Origin: Bacillota bacterium
GTDB lineage: Bacteria > Bacillota > Clostridia > Acetivibrionales > DTU013
DNA length: 64,000 nt
Assembly: GCA_023411715.1 (NCBI GenBank)
Contig: JAEYOM010000112.1
Span: 56,567 to 120,566 of the forward strand
Direction: 5' to 3'
Positions 53,372 to 60,717 of the stretch are shown here, piece by piece. A program made the translations under genes and the position numbers. The notes below the pieces were generated by a model that was not told the DNA's origin, did no database searches, and saw only the letters and a program-made list of their open reading frames with translations. Each line of letters opens with the position of its first letter. The first letter of the stretch is position 1.

Positions 53372-54095
53372 GCAGATACCCCCTCGGTGTTACCATCTTT
53401 CCGTTTAATACTTTGGTTTGAGCGTTGCCTACGAAAACCGTGGTAAACATATCCACCTGCGCCTGTCCGAGCTGTTCAAGGGAAAGCACCTCAGCCTGCT
53501 GCCCCTCGCGCCCGATATTATGAACAATTCCACAGACAGTATCGGGCGACTTGTATTTAAGAAAAAGATCACAGGCTTTCTGCAGATAGTCACTCCGTTT
53601 CTTGCTCGCAGGATTATACAGGGCGATACAAAAATCCGCCTCTGCGGCGCAGGAAAGCCGCTTTTCGATCAGATGCCAGGGTGTAAGCAAATCGGAGAGG
53701 CTGATAACTGCAAAGTCATGGGTCAGCGGAGCGCCGAGCACGGCAGCACCGGCGAGGGCAGCCGTAATGCCGGGGACGATTTCAATCTCCACCGGCGGGA
53801 ACTGCTCCGACAATTCATAAATCAGCCCTGCCATTCCGTATACACCAGCGTCGCCGCTGCAGACCACCACCACGGTTTCTCCCTGCGCCGCAATGCGGAG
53901 CGCCTCCTTGCAGCGCTCTGCTTCACGGGTCATTGGAGTGGCCAATGTGCGTTTTTGCGGATATATGGGCGCAATCAACTTCACATATTTGGTATATCCT
54001 ACGATTATATCCGACAATCCGATTGCTTCGCGGCACGCAGCGGTCATGTTCCTTTCATCGCCTGGTCCGATTCCTACTATATACAGCTTTTTCAT
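53364..54095 (-). CDS. cbiH: Cobalt-factor III C17-methyltransferase CbiH
   Basis: Ring-contracting C17 methyltransferase: SAM-dependent methylation that shrinks the corphin ring to corrin size. The 243-aa tetrapyrrole methyltransferase fold has YIVGIGPGDERNMT, SGDAGVYGMAGL, PGITAALAGAAVLGAPLTHDF and ALYNPASKKR. The ATG at 54095 has GGAGG five bases upstream; an upstream in-frame ATG (54107) is itself part of that ribosome site. This is the only gene in the arm not overlapping its upstream neighbour, and its ribosome site can be hidden in a hairpin (54100-54180). Confidence 0.95.
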   Translation of the reverse strand: MKKLYIVGIGPGDERNMTAACREAIGLSDIIVGYTKYVKLIAPIYPQKRTLATPMTREAERCKEALRIAAQGETVVVVCSGDAGVYGMAGLIYELSEQFPPVEIEIVPGITAALAGAAVLGAPLTHDFAVISLSDLLTPWHLIEKRLSCAAEADFCIALYNPASKKRSDYLQKACDLFLKYKSPDTVCGIVHNIGREGQQAEVLSLEQLGQAQVDMFTTVFVGNAQTKVLNGKMVTPRGYLLD

Positions 54096-54099
54096 AATT

Positions 54100-54180
54100 A
54101 CCTCCATTCCGCCCCAAAGCAGCGGTACAAATTTATAGATGAACCATTTACCTCTATTTGCATAAATGCGGAATGGAGGT
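54100..54180 (-). promoter_or_regulatory. Hairpin that can sequester the cbiH ribosome binding site
   Basis: In the mRNA (minus strand) ACCTCCATTCCGC (54180-54168) is perfectly complementary to GCGGAATGGAGGT (54112-54100), a 13-bp stem with a 55-nt loop. The second arm contains the GGAGG site of cbiH. It occurs in the only intergenic gap of the operon, next to a GC-rich block (54181-54263). Confidence 0.65.
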
Positions 54181-54263
54181 GGGGAGTGGAGGGGGGATTC
54201 CCTCCTCCCGTTTTGGGGGTGCTCAGGCCGCGTAGTGGCCGCCGAAGGGGGCGAAGAGCCCCC
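54181..54263. repeat. GC-rich multi-hairpin block between cbiG and cbiH
   Basis: Three short dyads follow each other: GGAGGG/CCCTCC (54188-54205), GGCC/GGCC around GCGTAGT (54226-54240) and GGGGGC/GCCCCC (54247-54263). The base composition differs sharply from the flanking AT-richer spacer and coding sequence. It looks like an inserted small repeat element and could slow or pause transcription within the operon. Confidence 0.5.
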
Positions 54264-54287
54264 TAGCGGAAGTAGGAAACGAATGTT

Positions 54288-55301
54288 TCACACTTCATTT
54301 ACCTCGTCAAAAGATATCATATATGGGGAGATGGCAAGCGCCATCGTCACGCCGTTTCCCGCATTCTTGCCGGCGAGCAGGCGTCCGCCCGCACCGCTGC
54401 CCAGCACCGCGCTTCGCTCACAAACATTATCCACGCCAGTTACCTGCTTGACGAAGGCGGAGGAATTGTATACTCCCGGAACCGCCATCAGTTCCCTGGC
54501 TGAAAAAGTCTGATAAGGCAGTCCGTGAGCGCGGCAAAACTCTAAAATGCCCGGCTCCTGCGCTTTCATGTCAATACTGCACACACGCACTATGGCGAGC
54601 GGATGGCAGCTGGACTTTTTTAGCATTAGTTTAAAAGCGTGTTCGATCGCTTCGAGCGTAATACCTTTATGGCTGCCGATGCCCAGGGTAACGACAGGTG
54701 GAACCAGCCTCAGAGCATCCTCACGTCCGCGGGTACGGTGTGTAATGAGCACATCGCCTCCTTTGGCACAGAGCGCAATACCGGAAGGCAAATCGCCGCT
54801 CACCGGAAGACTACTCTGGATGCTGACGGTTTCGCCTGCGAGCAGCCGTGCCGAAACCCATTTAATGCGTTCAGGATTGGCGATCTTGAGGCCGTGCTTT
54901 ACCGCCCATGTGTCAATGGCGAATACCCCATTCACATCGGTCGCGGTGGTAATGACAGGCATTGCTCCAAGAAAGCGTGCTATTCCGACAGTCAGTTCAT
55001 TCGCTCCACCGATATGTCCCGATAGCAGCGAGATTACATAAGTCGCCAACTCATCGATTACTACTACGGCAGGATCGCTTGTCTTGCCCTTCAAAAGCGG
55101 AGCGATGGCACGGACAGCAATACCGCAGGAGCCTATAAAGATAAGCGCGTCATTATTGAAACTCGCCTTCGTCCATTCTTTTAGACCGCCTTGAGCACAG
55201 CGGGTAAGCTCGGCTGTATTACCATTCTGCTCAAAATATGACACAAGGCGTTCACCCAAGGTATAACCCTTTTCACTGAAAGCAATCACTGCCGCATTCA
55301 T
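54288..55301 (-). CDS. cbiG: Cobalt-precorrin-5A hydrolase CbiG
   Basis: Opens the delta-lactone ring of cobalt-precorrin-5A and releases the C20 fragment as acetaldehyde. The 337-aa protein has the N-terminal domain (FIGSCGIAVRAIAPLLKGKTSDPAVVVIDE, SLLSGHIGGANELT), a central region, and the CbiG C-terminal domain beginning TLGIGSHKGITLEAIEHAF with FSARELMAVPGVYNSSAFV. Overlaps the cbiF stop by four bases. About 190 bp then separate it from cbiH. Confidence 0.94.
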   Translation of the reverse strand: MNAAVIAFSEKGYTLGERLVSYFEQNGNTAELTRCAQGGLKEWTKASFNNDALIFIGSCGIAVRAIAPLLKGKTSDPAVVVIDELATYVISLLSGHIGGANELTVGIARFLGAMPVITTATDVNGVFAIDTWAVKHGLKIANPERIKWVSARLLAGETVSIQSSLPVSGDLPSGIALCAKGGDVLITHRTRGREDALRLVPPVVTLGIGSHKGITLEAIEHAFKLMLKKSSCHPLAIVRVCSIDMKAQEPGILEFCRAHGLPYQTFSARELMAVPGVYNSSAFVKQVTGVDNVCERSAVLGSGAGGRLLAGKNAGNGVTMALAISPYMISFDEVNEV

Positions 55302-56056
55302 GTCTCTCTCCCCTTGCGAAAGGCTGTGGTAAACGCCGGATCATACAACTTGGAAAGCTCGTAATTATCACCGAGAAAACCACCCACTAAAATAAGAGCC
55401 AGATTGGATATGCCATTTTGTGACTCTGTCACCGCTAGTGTCCCGACAGTGCAGCGCAATACCCGCTCATCCGGCCAGGAGGCCTTATAGACAATAGCGG
55501 CAGGTGAATCCTCACCGTAACCTCCTGCAATCAGCTCCCGCTGCAATTCTTCTGTCATTCCTGCGCTCAGAAATATCACCATCGTAGCCCCGTGAGCCGC
55601 TAAAGATGCGATGTTTTCCTTCTCCGGCACCGGCGTTCTCCCCGCCATGCGGGTAATGATGACACTTTGGCTCACCTGCGGCAGCGTATATTCGGCTTTC
55701 AGCGCCGCCGCCGCGCCGCAGAAGCTGGATACGCCGGGGCATATATCATAGGGTACACCCTCAGCCTTGAGCAAATCCATTTGCTCCCGGATCGCACCAT
55801 AGACAGACGGGTCACCAGTATGCAGCCGCACTGCCGTTCCGCCCTTGCGGTGCACGCGAAGCAGTACGGCGATAACCTCGTCAAGGGTCATCCTGGCACT
55901 GTCATGTATTTCGCAGCCTGGCCTGGCATAGTTCAAAAGAGCCGGGTTAACCAGCGATCCCGCATATACGATGGCGTCGGCGGCTTTAAGAAGGTCAGCG
56001 CCGCGCAAAGTGATAAGATCCGGCGCTCCGGGACCGGCTCCAACAAAATGAATCAT
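55298..56056 (-). CDS. cbiF: Cobalt-precorrin-4 C11-methyltransferase CbiF
   Basis: SAM-dependent methylation at C11. The tetrapyrrole methyltransferase fold shows FVGAGPGAPDLITLRGADLL, the DAIVYAGSLV strand, RLHTGDPSVYGAIREQMD, PGVSSFCGAAAAL and YKASWPDERVLR. The start at 56056 overlaps the cbiD stop (ATGA) with GGAGG eight bases upstream, giving 252 aa; an in-frame ATG at 56071 is less likely. Confidence 0.95.
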   Translation of the reverse strand: MIHFVGAGPGAPDLITLRGADLLKAADAIVYAGSLVNPALLNYARPGCEIHDSARMTLDEVIAVLLRVHRKGGTAVRLHTGDPSVYGAIREQMDLLKAEGVPYDICPGVSSFCGAAAALKAEYTLPQVSQSVIITRMAGRTPVPEKENIASLAAHGATMVIFLSAGMTEELQRELIAGGYGEDSPAAIVYKASWPDERVLRCTVGTLAVTESQNGISNLALILVGGFLGDNYELSKLYDPAFTTAFRKGRET

Positions 56057-57192
56057 TTCTTTATCCTCCATATTTCCATAAGTTCATCCGCATTGCTGCT
56101 TTTTGTCAGTATGCCGCGCATGGGCCGGGCGTCAGTAAAGCAAAGATAGCCGATGTCCACGCCTTCCGGCACACGACGGTTCAGACAGGGGCTGATGCGT
56201 TTTCCCAGTTCGTCCATGGTCTTTTCCAATAATCCCGCGTTGTAAAGGAGCGTCAGAGCCGCGTCAGCAGTAACGCTATGCAAGATACTCTTGAGCAATG
56301 AAAGCTCCCCTCCAGCCTCCAGTGTACAGGCAATCAGCGTTTCCGTCCGGCCGTCACCGAAGGAAGAATGGGTATTGGTGATACCAAGACCGAGCTTTAC
56401 CAGCTTGCCTATGTGACCCACGAGCAGGATTCGATTAAAACCCAGCTCGACTGCCGTATCAATCGCGTCGCCGATGAAGTTGGAGCAGACTACATGTCCA
56501 TCCAGGGATAAGCCAAGACTGTCACGGGCGAAAGTCTCTCCGTAGTTGCCGGGGGTTAGCAGGACATCGCGCGCACCCGTTGTCCATAGCTGCCTTAACT
56601 CCAGGCGTACAGTATCCGCCATCGCCTGATGGCTCATTGGTTCGACGATGCCTGTAGTGCCAATCACCGAGATACCACCCTCTATCCCTAAGCGGGGGTT
56701 AAAGGTACGAGCAGCCAGCTTCTCGCCGTCTGGGATAGAAACTGTAACGGAAAATCCACCCTCATAGCCATATACCTTTGCTGTCTCGCTTAATTCTTTC
56801 GTGATCATCTCACGCGGGATGCTGTTGATGGCCGCCGCGCCTACCGGTTGGTCAAGTCCAGGTTTGGTTACACGTCCGACGCCCTCGCCACCGTCAATTG
56901 ATATCCCGTGCGCACTTCTTTCGACTCTGGCGTATATGAGCATACCATTTGTCACATCGGGGTCATCACCGGAATCCTTACGAATCGCACAACTTGAGAA
57001 ATTCTCGGTGAGCCTGATATCCAACACATCCAGTGTCAAAAAACAGTTTTTAGGCGTGCTGATGGACACCCTCTCCACCGGGGAACCTCCAAGCAGCATG
57101 ATACCGGCTGCTTTCGCCGCCGCAGCGGCACATGAGCCGGTGGTATAGCCACAGCGCAATAATTTTCCATTTATGTTTCGCGTAAATTCCAT
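56053..57192 (-). CDS. cbiD: Cobalt-precorrin-5B C1-methyltransferase CbiD
   Basis: Methylates C1 of cobalt-precorrin-5B in the anaerobic pathway. The 379-aa protein begins with the diagnostic RCGYTTGSCAAAAAKAAG and contains GEGVGRVTKPGLDQPVGAAAINSIPREMI, GGISVIGTTGIVEPMS and LVGHIGKLVKLGLGITNTHS. It is the first gene of the leftward arm. Its ribosome site (GGGGG) lies in the 3' arm of the riboswitch terminator hairpin, so both transcription and translation can be switched. Confidence 0.96.
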   Translation of the reverse strand: MEFTRNINGKLLRCGYTTGSCAAAAAKAAGIMLLGGSPVERVSISTPKNCFLTLDVLDIRLTENFSSCAIRKDSGDDPDVTNGMLIYARVERSAHGISIDGGEGVGRVTKPGLDQPVGAAAINSIPREMITKELSETAKVYGYEGGFSVTVSIPDGEKLAARTFNPRLGIEGGISVIGTTGIVEPMSHQAMADTVRLELRQLWTTGARDVLLTPGNYGETFARDSLGLSLDGHVVCSNFIGDAIDTAVELGFNRILLVGHIGKLVKLGLGITNTHSSFGDGRTETLIACTLEAGGELSLLKSILHSVTADAALTLLYNAGLLEKTMDELGKRISPCLNRRVPEGVDIGYLCFTDARPMRGILTKSSNADELMEIWRIKK

Positions 57193-57197
57193 ACAAA

Positions 57198-57225
57198 AAC
57201 CCCCGGCATCGAAGCGCCGAGGGTT
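57198..57225 (-). terminator. Expression-platform terminator of the leftward cobalamin riboswitch
   Basis: In the mRNA AACCCTCGGC (57225-57216) pairs with GCCGGGGGTT (57207-57198), a 10-bp stem with one G-U pair, followed by TTTTTGT and the cbiD ATG six bases on. The 3' arm also provides the likely ribosome site of cbiD. Confidence 0.8.
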
Positions 57226-57230
57226 GATTT

Positions 57231-57358
57231 ATGAGAGAAACAGGTTCCCGCCTAAATTATATCCTTCGGTGCCCGCAAAGGAATATGAATCCTGGTAACC
57301 CGGCTATCACGGTAACGGACTTGCGAGGGAATTGCACCCTGCTTCCCCAGTTCTAATT
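57231..57358 (-). promoter_or_regulatory. Cobalamin riboswitch controlling cbiDFGHJ(ET)AB-cobD-cbiPC
   Basis: The mRNA-sense strand holds the conserved core GGGGAAGCAGGGTGCAATTC, then CGCAAGTCCGTTACCGTGA, as in the cobalamin aptamer (GGGAA..GGTG.AA.TCC..GC..CC.G..ACTGT). A B12-box-like AGGCGGGAACCTGTTTC lies near the 3' end. It sits between a TTGACA promoter and the terminator before cbiD. Outer stem P1 is weaker than in the opposite-strand copy. Confidence 0.78.
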
Positions 57359-57364
57359 AAAATT

Positions 57365-57393
57365 AGTATGGGATAAAAAAAGATGATTGTCAA
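57365..57393 (-). promoter_or_regulatory. Promoter of the leftward cobalamin arm
   Basis: On the minus strand TTGACA (57393-57388), a 17-bp spacer and CATACT (57370-57365). Transcription would start just before the riboswitch aptamer. Confidence 0.6.
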
Positions 57394-57431
57394 TCCTGTT
57401 TTATTCCTGTCTTATTCTTTAGAATAACACA

Positions 57432-57461
57432 TTGACAAAATATTTTATGTAGTGATACACT
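57432..57461 (+). promoter_or_regulatory. Promoter of the rightward cobalamin arm
   Basis: TTGACA (57432-57437), an 18-bp spacer and TACACT (57456-57461). The aptamer begins about 19 bp downstream. The -35 boxes of the two divergent promoters are only 38 bp apart. Confidence 0.6.
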
Positions 57462-57479
57462 AATTTTTAATTAAATATT

Positions 57480-57637
57480 AGAGACAGGTCATGGAAGCTG
57501 GGTGTGAATCCCACGCAAGGCCGTTGCTGTAATTCGTCGATAACTTTGCCTAATGTCACTGGAATAGATTCCGGGAAGACGTCAAGGTTGCGTTCACTCA
57601 GGACGCAGGCGATAAGCCAGAATACTTGCCTGTTTCT
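57480..57637 (+). promoter_or_regulatory. Cobalamin riboswitch controlling cbiK-btuFCD-cbiL
   Basis: P1 is formed by AGAGACAGG (57480-57488) and CCTGTTTCT (57629-57637). The core GGAAGCTGGGTGTGAATCCCACGC is followed by GGCCGTTGCTGTAA, and the B12 box appears as GATAAGCCAGAATACTTGCC (57611-57630). This is a complete class I-type cobalamin aptamer with a P6-region extension. It should turn the downstream chelatase and importer genes off when adenosylcobalamin is plentiful. Confidence 0.92.
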
Positions 57638-57744
57638 GCCGTGCAAATCGTACGGCGCGCACAGCCCTGCGGACTACCGGGGTATTAAGTGTTAATGTGA
57701 TCATATTTGTTTATTAACGATATGACACTATTTGGGACTTAACG

Positions 57745-57776
57745 AACGTCTGCGGGTTGGTAGCAGGCGTTTTTTT
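57745..57776 (+). terminator. Riboswitch-linked terminator before cbiK
   Basis: AACGTCTGC (57745-57753) pairs with GCAGGCGTT (57763-57771; one G-U), followed by seven T. It lies between the aptamer and the cbiK ribosome site (GAGGAGGG). Confidence 0.85.
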
Positions 57777-57828
57777 ATTGCTATAAAAAGCAAATTGAAA
57801 TAAACGAGAAAAACGAGGAGGGTCAATA

Positions 57829-59535
57829 ATGAAAAAACAGTCAAAAGGATTTTTAACAGTTATGCTGGTACTGTCGCTATGCCTGCTTATGATGGCGGGC
57901 TGTGGAACAACCTCCGCAGATTCAGACACCGGAGCTAATTCCCAGACCTCTACACCTTCTAAAGTTTTGCTGGTAGTCAGCTTTGGGACAAGCTACAACG
58001 ACAACCGTGATTTGTCCATAGGCGGCATTGAGAAAGCTTTGCAAACGGCTTACCCCGACTACGAGGTTCGTCGTGCGCTCACCAGTCAGATTATCATTGA
58101 CAAACTTAAAGAGCGTGACAGCATCAAGATCGACAATGTTAAACAAGCCATGGATCGCCTGGTGGCTGACGGCATAAAAGAGGTCGTTATCCAGCCTACG
58201 CACGTCATGGACGGATTTGAGTATGATGACATCATCTCCGAAGTCACGCCCTACAAGGATAAATTTGACAGTTTCAAAATCGGCAAGAATTTGCTGAGTT
58301 CCGATGCTGACTATCAAGAGGTCGCCAAAGTCATAGCGGAAGAGACAAAAGCCTATGATGCAGATGGTACAGCAATCGTCTTTATGGGGCATGGAACCGA
58401 GGCTCCGTCGAACGCTACATACGCAAAGATGCAACAAACTCTGACCGATGCAAGTTACAAGCGCTACTTCGTTGGTACGGTTGAGGCTACACCCGCTTTG
58501 GAGGACGTTATGGCTCTTGTTAAGGCTTCCGGCGCTACCAAGGTCGTACTTGAGCCGCTGATGATTGTCGCGGGCGACCACGCCAATAACGATATGGCGG
58601 GCGATGAAGAAGGTTCCTGGAAGACAGAGTTCGAGAAAGCAGGCTTCGAGGTCGAATGTGTCATTAAGGGTCTTGGCCAGATGAAGGGTATTCAAGACCT
58701 GATTGTTAAGCATGCAGGTGAAACGATAGCCCCGCCCGTACCAGGCGGGGAGTCTACTCAAACCAGCAGTCAAGTGAACACCTCTGCCGAAGACGTGCAA
58801 AACACTCCTGCTGAAGATGAGAAACTGGAGCCTATTTACGGCAGCCAGATTAAAGATGGCACATACTCAATTGAAGTATCGTCCAGCTCCTCCATGTTCC
58901 AGGTTGTCGACGCCCAACTGACCGTAGCGGGCGGAAAAATGTCTGCCGTCCTTACATTGAGCGGAACCGGTTATGAAAAATTATACATGGGCACCGGTGA
59001 AGAGGCTCTTGCTGATACGGATGATAAGTGCATCTATTTTGTGAAAAACGCTGAAGGAAAATATACTTATAAAGTACCAGTAGCTGCACTCAATCAGGAC
59101 GTTAACTGCGCCGCGTGGAGCATAAAAAAGCAGCAGTGGTATGATAGAGTTTTGGTCTTTCAGTCCACCCTGATACCCAAGGATGCGATTTCTGCTGAAG
59201 CTTCGGTGCAACTTCCAGCGGACGGACAGTATACCATAGAAGTGACTCTGACGGGTGGAACTGGCAGAGCAAAGGTAGAGTCTCCTGCAAAGCTTACCGT
59301 ATCAGGCGGCAAGGCGGCGGCGCTCATTGTATGGAGCAGCTCAAATTACACGTATATGATGGTGGACGGGACCAAATATAATCCGGTCAATACCGAAGGT
59401 AATTCCACATTTGAGATTCCGGTTTCGCTGGATGAGGATATGGCAATAACCACCGAGACCATCGCTATGAGCGCGCCTCATGTAGTAGACTATACGCTCA
59501 GGTTTGATTCAGCTACGCTAAAGAAACAGGGATGA
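57829..59535 (+). CDS. cbiK: Lipoprotein-anchored cobaltochelatase CbiK fused to two beta-type domains
   Basis: CbiK inserts Co2+ into sirohydrochlorin. Residues 43-300 are a full CbiK domain: VSFGTSYNDNRD, TSQIIIDKLKERD, catalytic His188 in FMGHGTEAPSN and His251 in PLMIVAGDHANNDMAGDEEGSW. Unlike the usual cytosolic enzyme (about 260 aa) it starts with a signal peptide and lipobox MAGC (Cys25), and after a Ser/Thr/Gln-rich linker (about 305-335) carries two similar domains (DGTYSIEVSSSSSMFQV..., about 345-445; DGQYTIEVTLTGGTGRA... with YTYMMVDGTKYNPV, about 460-560). These resemble NEAT/heme-transport-associated beta domains, but I cannot assign them firmly. It should lie outside the membrane. 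The stop overlaps the btuF-type start. Confidence 0.88.
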   Translation: MKKQSKGFLTVMLVLSLCLLMMAGCGTTSADSDTGANSQTSTPSKVLLVVSFGTSYNDNRDLSIGGIEKALQTAYPDYEVRRALTSQIIIDKLKERDSIKIDNVKQAMDRLVADGIKEVVIQPTHVMDGFEYDDIISEVTPYKDKFDSFKIGKNLLSSDADYQEVAKVIAEETKAYDADGTAIVFMGHGTEAPSNATYAKMQQTLTDASYKRYFVGTVEATPALEDVMALVKASGATKVVLEPLMIVAGDHANNDMAGDEEGSWKTEFEKAGFEVECVIKGLGQMKGIQDLIVKHAGETIAPPVPGGESTQTSSQVNTSAEDVQNTPAEDEKLEPIYGSQIKDGTYSIEVSSSSSMFQVVDAQLTVAGGKMSAVLTLSGTGYEKLYMGTGEEALADTDDKCIYFVKNAEGKYTYKVPVAALNQDVNCAAWSIKKQQWYDRVLVFQSTLIPKDAISAEASVQLPADGQYTIEVTLTGGTGRAKVESPAKLTVSGGKAAALIVWSSSNYTYMMVDGTKYNPVNTEGNSTFEIPVSLDEDMAITTETIAMSAPHVVDYTLRFDSATLKKQG

Positions 59536-60683
59536 GAAAAAAAAGATTAGTAATCTGGTTAATCAGCTTAATATTGATATTTTCTATTCTGCCGGGATGC
59601 TCAGGTAATCCGCCTGATGCCCGGCAGAATGGCCTTGGAAACGGTTGGCAGGTTGAGAGAAGCATGGAACTTAAGTATGCTAAAAACTTCAGCGTGGACT
59701 ACTATAATGACGGATATGCTCTAATCTCCATAACAGACGGCACCAGATATCTAATCGTCCCCCAGGGTCGTGAGGTACCTGCAGGAATAGATACGGATAT
59801 CATCGTACTTAAGCAGCCAATCAAAAATATCTATCTCGTTGCCACTTCGGCGATGTGTCTCTTTGACGCCCTCGATTCCCTTGACAGCATCAGTTTGTCC
59901 GGCACCAAAGCCCAAGACTGGTATATCGAAAACGCCAGAACGGCCATGGAAACCGGCGACATACTCTACGCAGGAAAATACAGCGCGCCGGACTACGAGC
60001 TTATTATGTCAAGCGGGTGCGATTTAGCCATCGAATCCACCATGATTAACCATACCCCTGAAGTGAAGGAAAAACTGGAGGATGTCGATATCCCTGTCCT
60101 AATCGAACAGTCAAGCTACGAACCCCATCCACTTGGGCGCACCGAGTGGATTAAGCTTTACGGGGTTCTAATGGGCAAGGAAGCTGATGCAGAGCGCATT
60201 TTTGATAAACAGATAGCTTATATGAACGATGTTATCGGTCAGAAAAATACTGGCAAGACGGTAGCCTTTTTCTACATCGGCTCGTCAGGTTATGCCGTTG
60301 CCAGAAAATCTGGCGACTATGTGACAAAGATGATTGAGTTGGCCGGAGGCAATTATATTTTTGAAAATCTGGGAGATCCGACAAAATCCACAAGCACGGT
60401 AAATCTTGAAATGGAGAAGTTTTACGCGACAGCCAGGGATGCAGATATTATCATATATAACAGCACCATCGGGGGTGAGATTTCCTCTATGGAGGAACTG
60501 ATCAGTAAAAACAGTTTGCTGAAAGATTTCAAGGCCGTGCAAAATGGCAACGTATGGTGTACAGACAAGAACCTGTATCAGGAAACCACCCAGCTTGGAC
60601 TTATGATTTCAGATATTCACCGGATACTTACGGAAAGTGACAGTGGCCTTACGAGGCTTAATTTCATGTATAAGCTTCAATAA
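59532..60683 (+). CDS. btuF: BtuF/FhuD-type ABC transporter substrate-binding lipoprotein
   Basis: A 383-aa class III binding lipoprotein (lipobox LPGC, Cys23). The fold shows ELKYAKNFSVDYYNDGYALISI, an IKNIYLVATSAMCLFDALDSLDSISLSG stretch, SAPDYELIMSSGCDLAIE, and the long backbone-helix region around YGVLMGKEADAERIFDKQ. Such proteins bind corrinoids, heme or siderophores; the riboswitch and neighbours favour a corrinoid, cobalt-tetrapyrrole or related ligand. It overlaps cbiK by four bases (ATGA), so the two are coupled. Confidence 0.85.
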   Translation: MRKKRLVIWLISLILIFSILPGCSGNPPDARQNGLGNGWQVERSMELKYAKNFSVDYYNDGYALISITDGTRYLIVPQGREVPAGIDTDIIVLKQPIKNIYLVATSAMCLFDALDSLDSISLSGTKAQDWYIENARTAMETGDILYAGKYSAPDYELIMSSGCDLAIESTMINHTPEVKEKLEDVDIPVLIEQSSYEPHPLGRTEWIKLYGVLMGKEADAERIFDKQIAYMNDVIGQKNTGKTVAFFYIGSSGYAVARKSGDYVTKMIELAGGNYIFENLGDPTKSTSTVNLEMEKFYATARDADIIIYNSTIGGEISSMEELISKNSLLKDFKAVQNGNVWCTDKNLYQETTQLGLMISDIHRILTESDSGLTRLNFMYKLQ

Positions 60684-60717
60684 TCAACGACAGGATACGC
60701 TCTGAGAGGAAGATTAA

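Noticed and set aside
57504..57695. A 63-codon frame between the two cobalamin arms
   Set aside because: It lies wholly within the riboswitch aptamer and reflects RNA structure, not protein.
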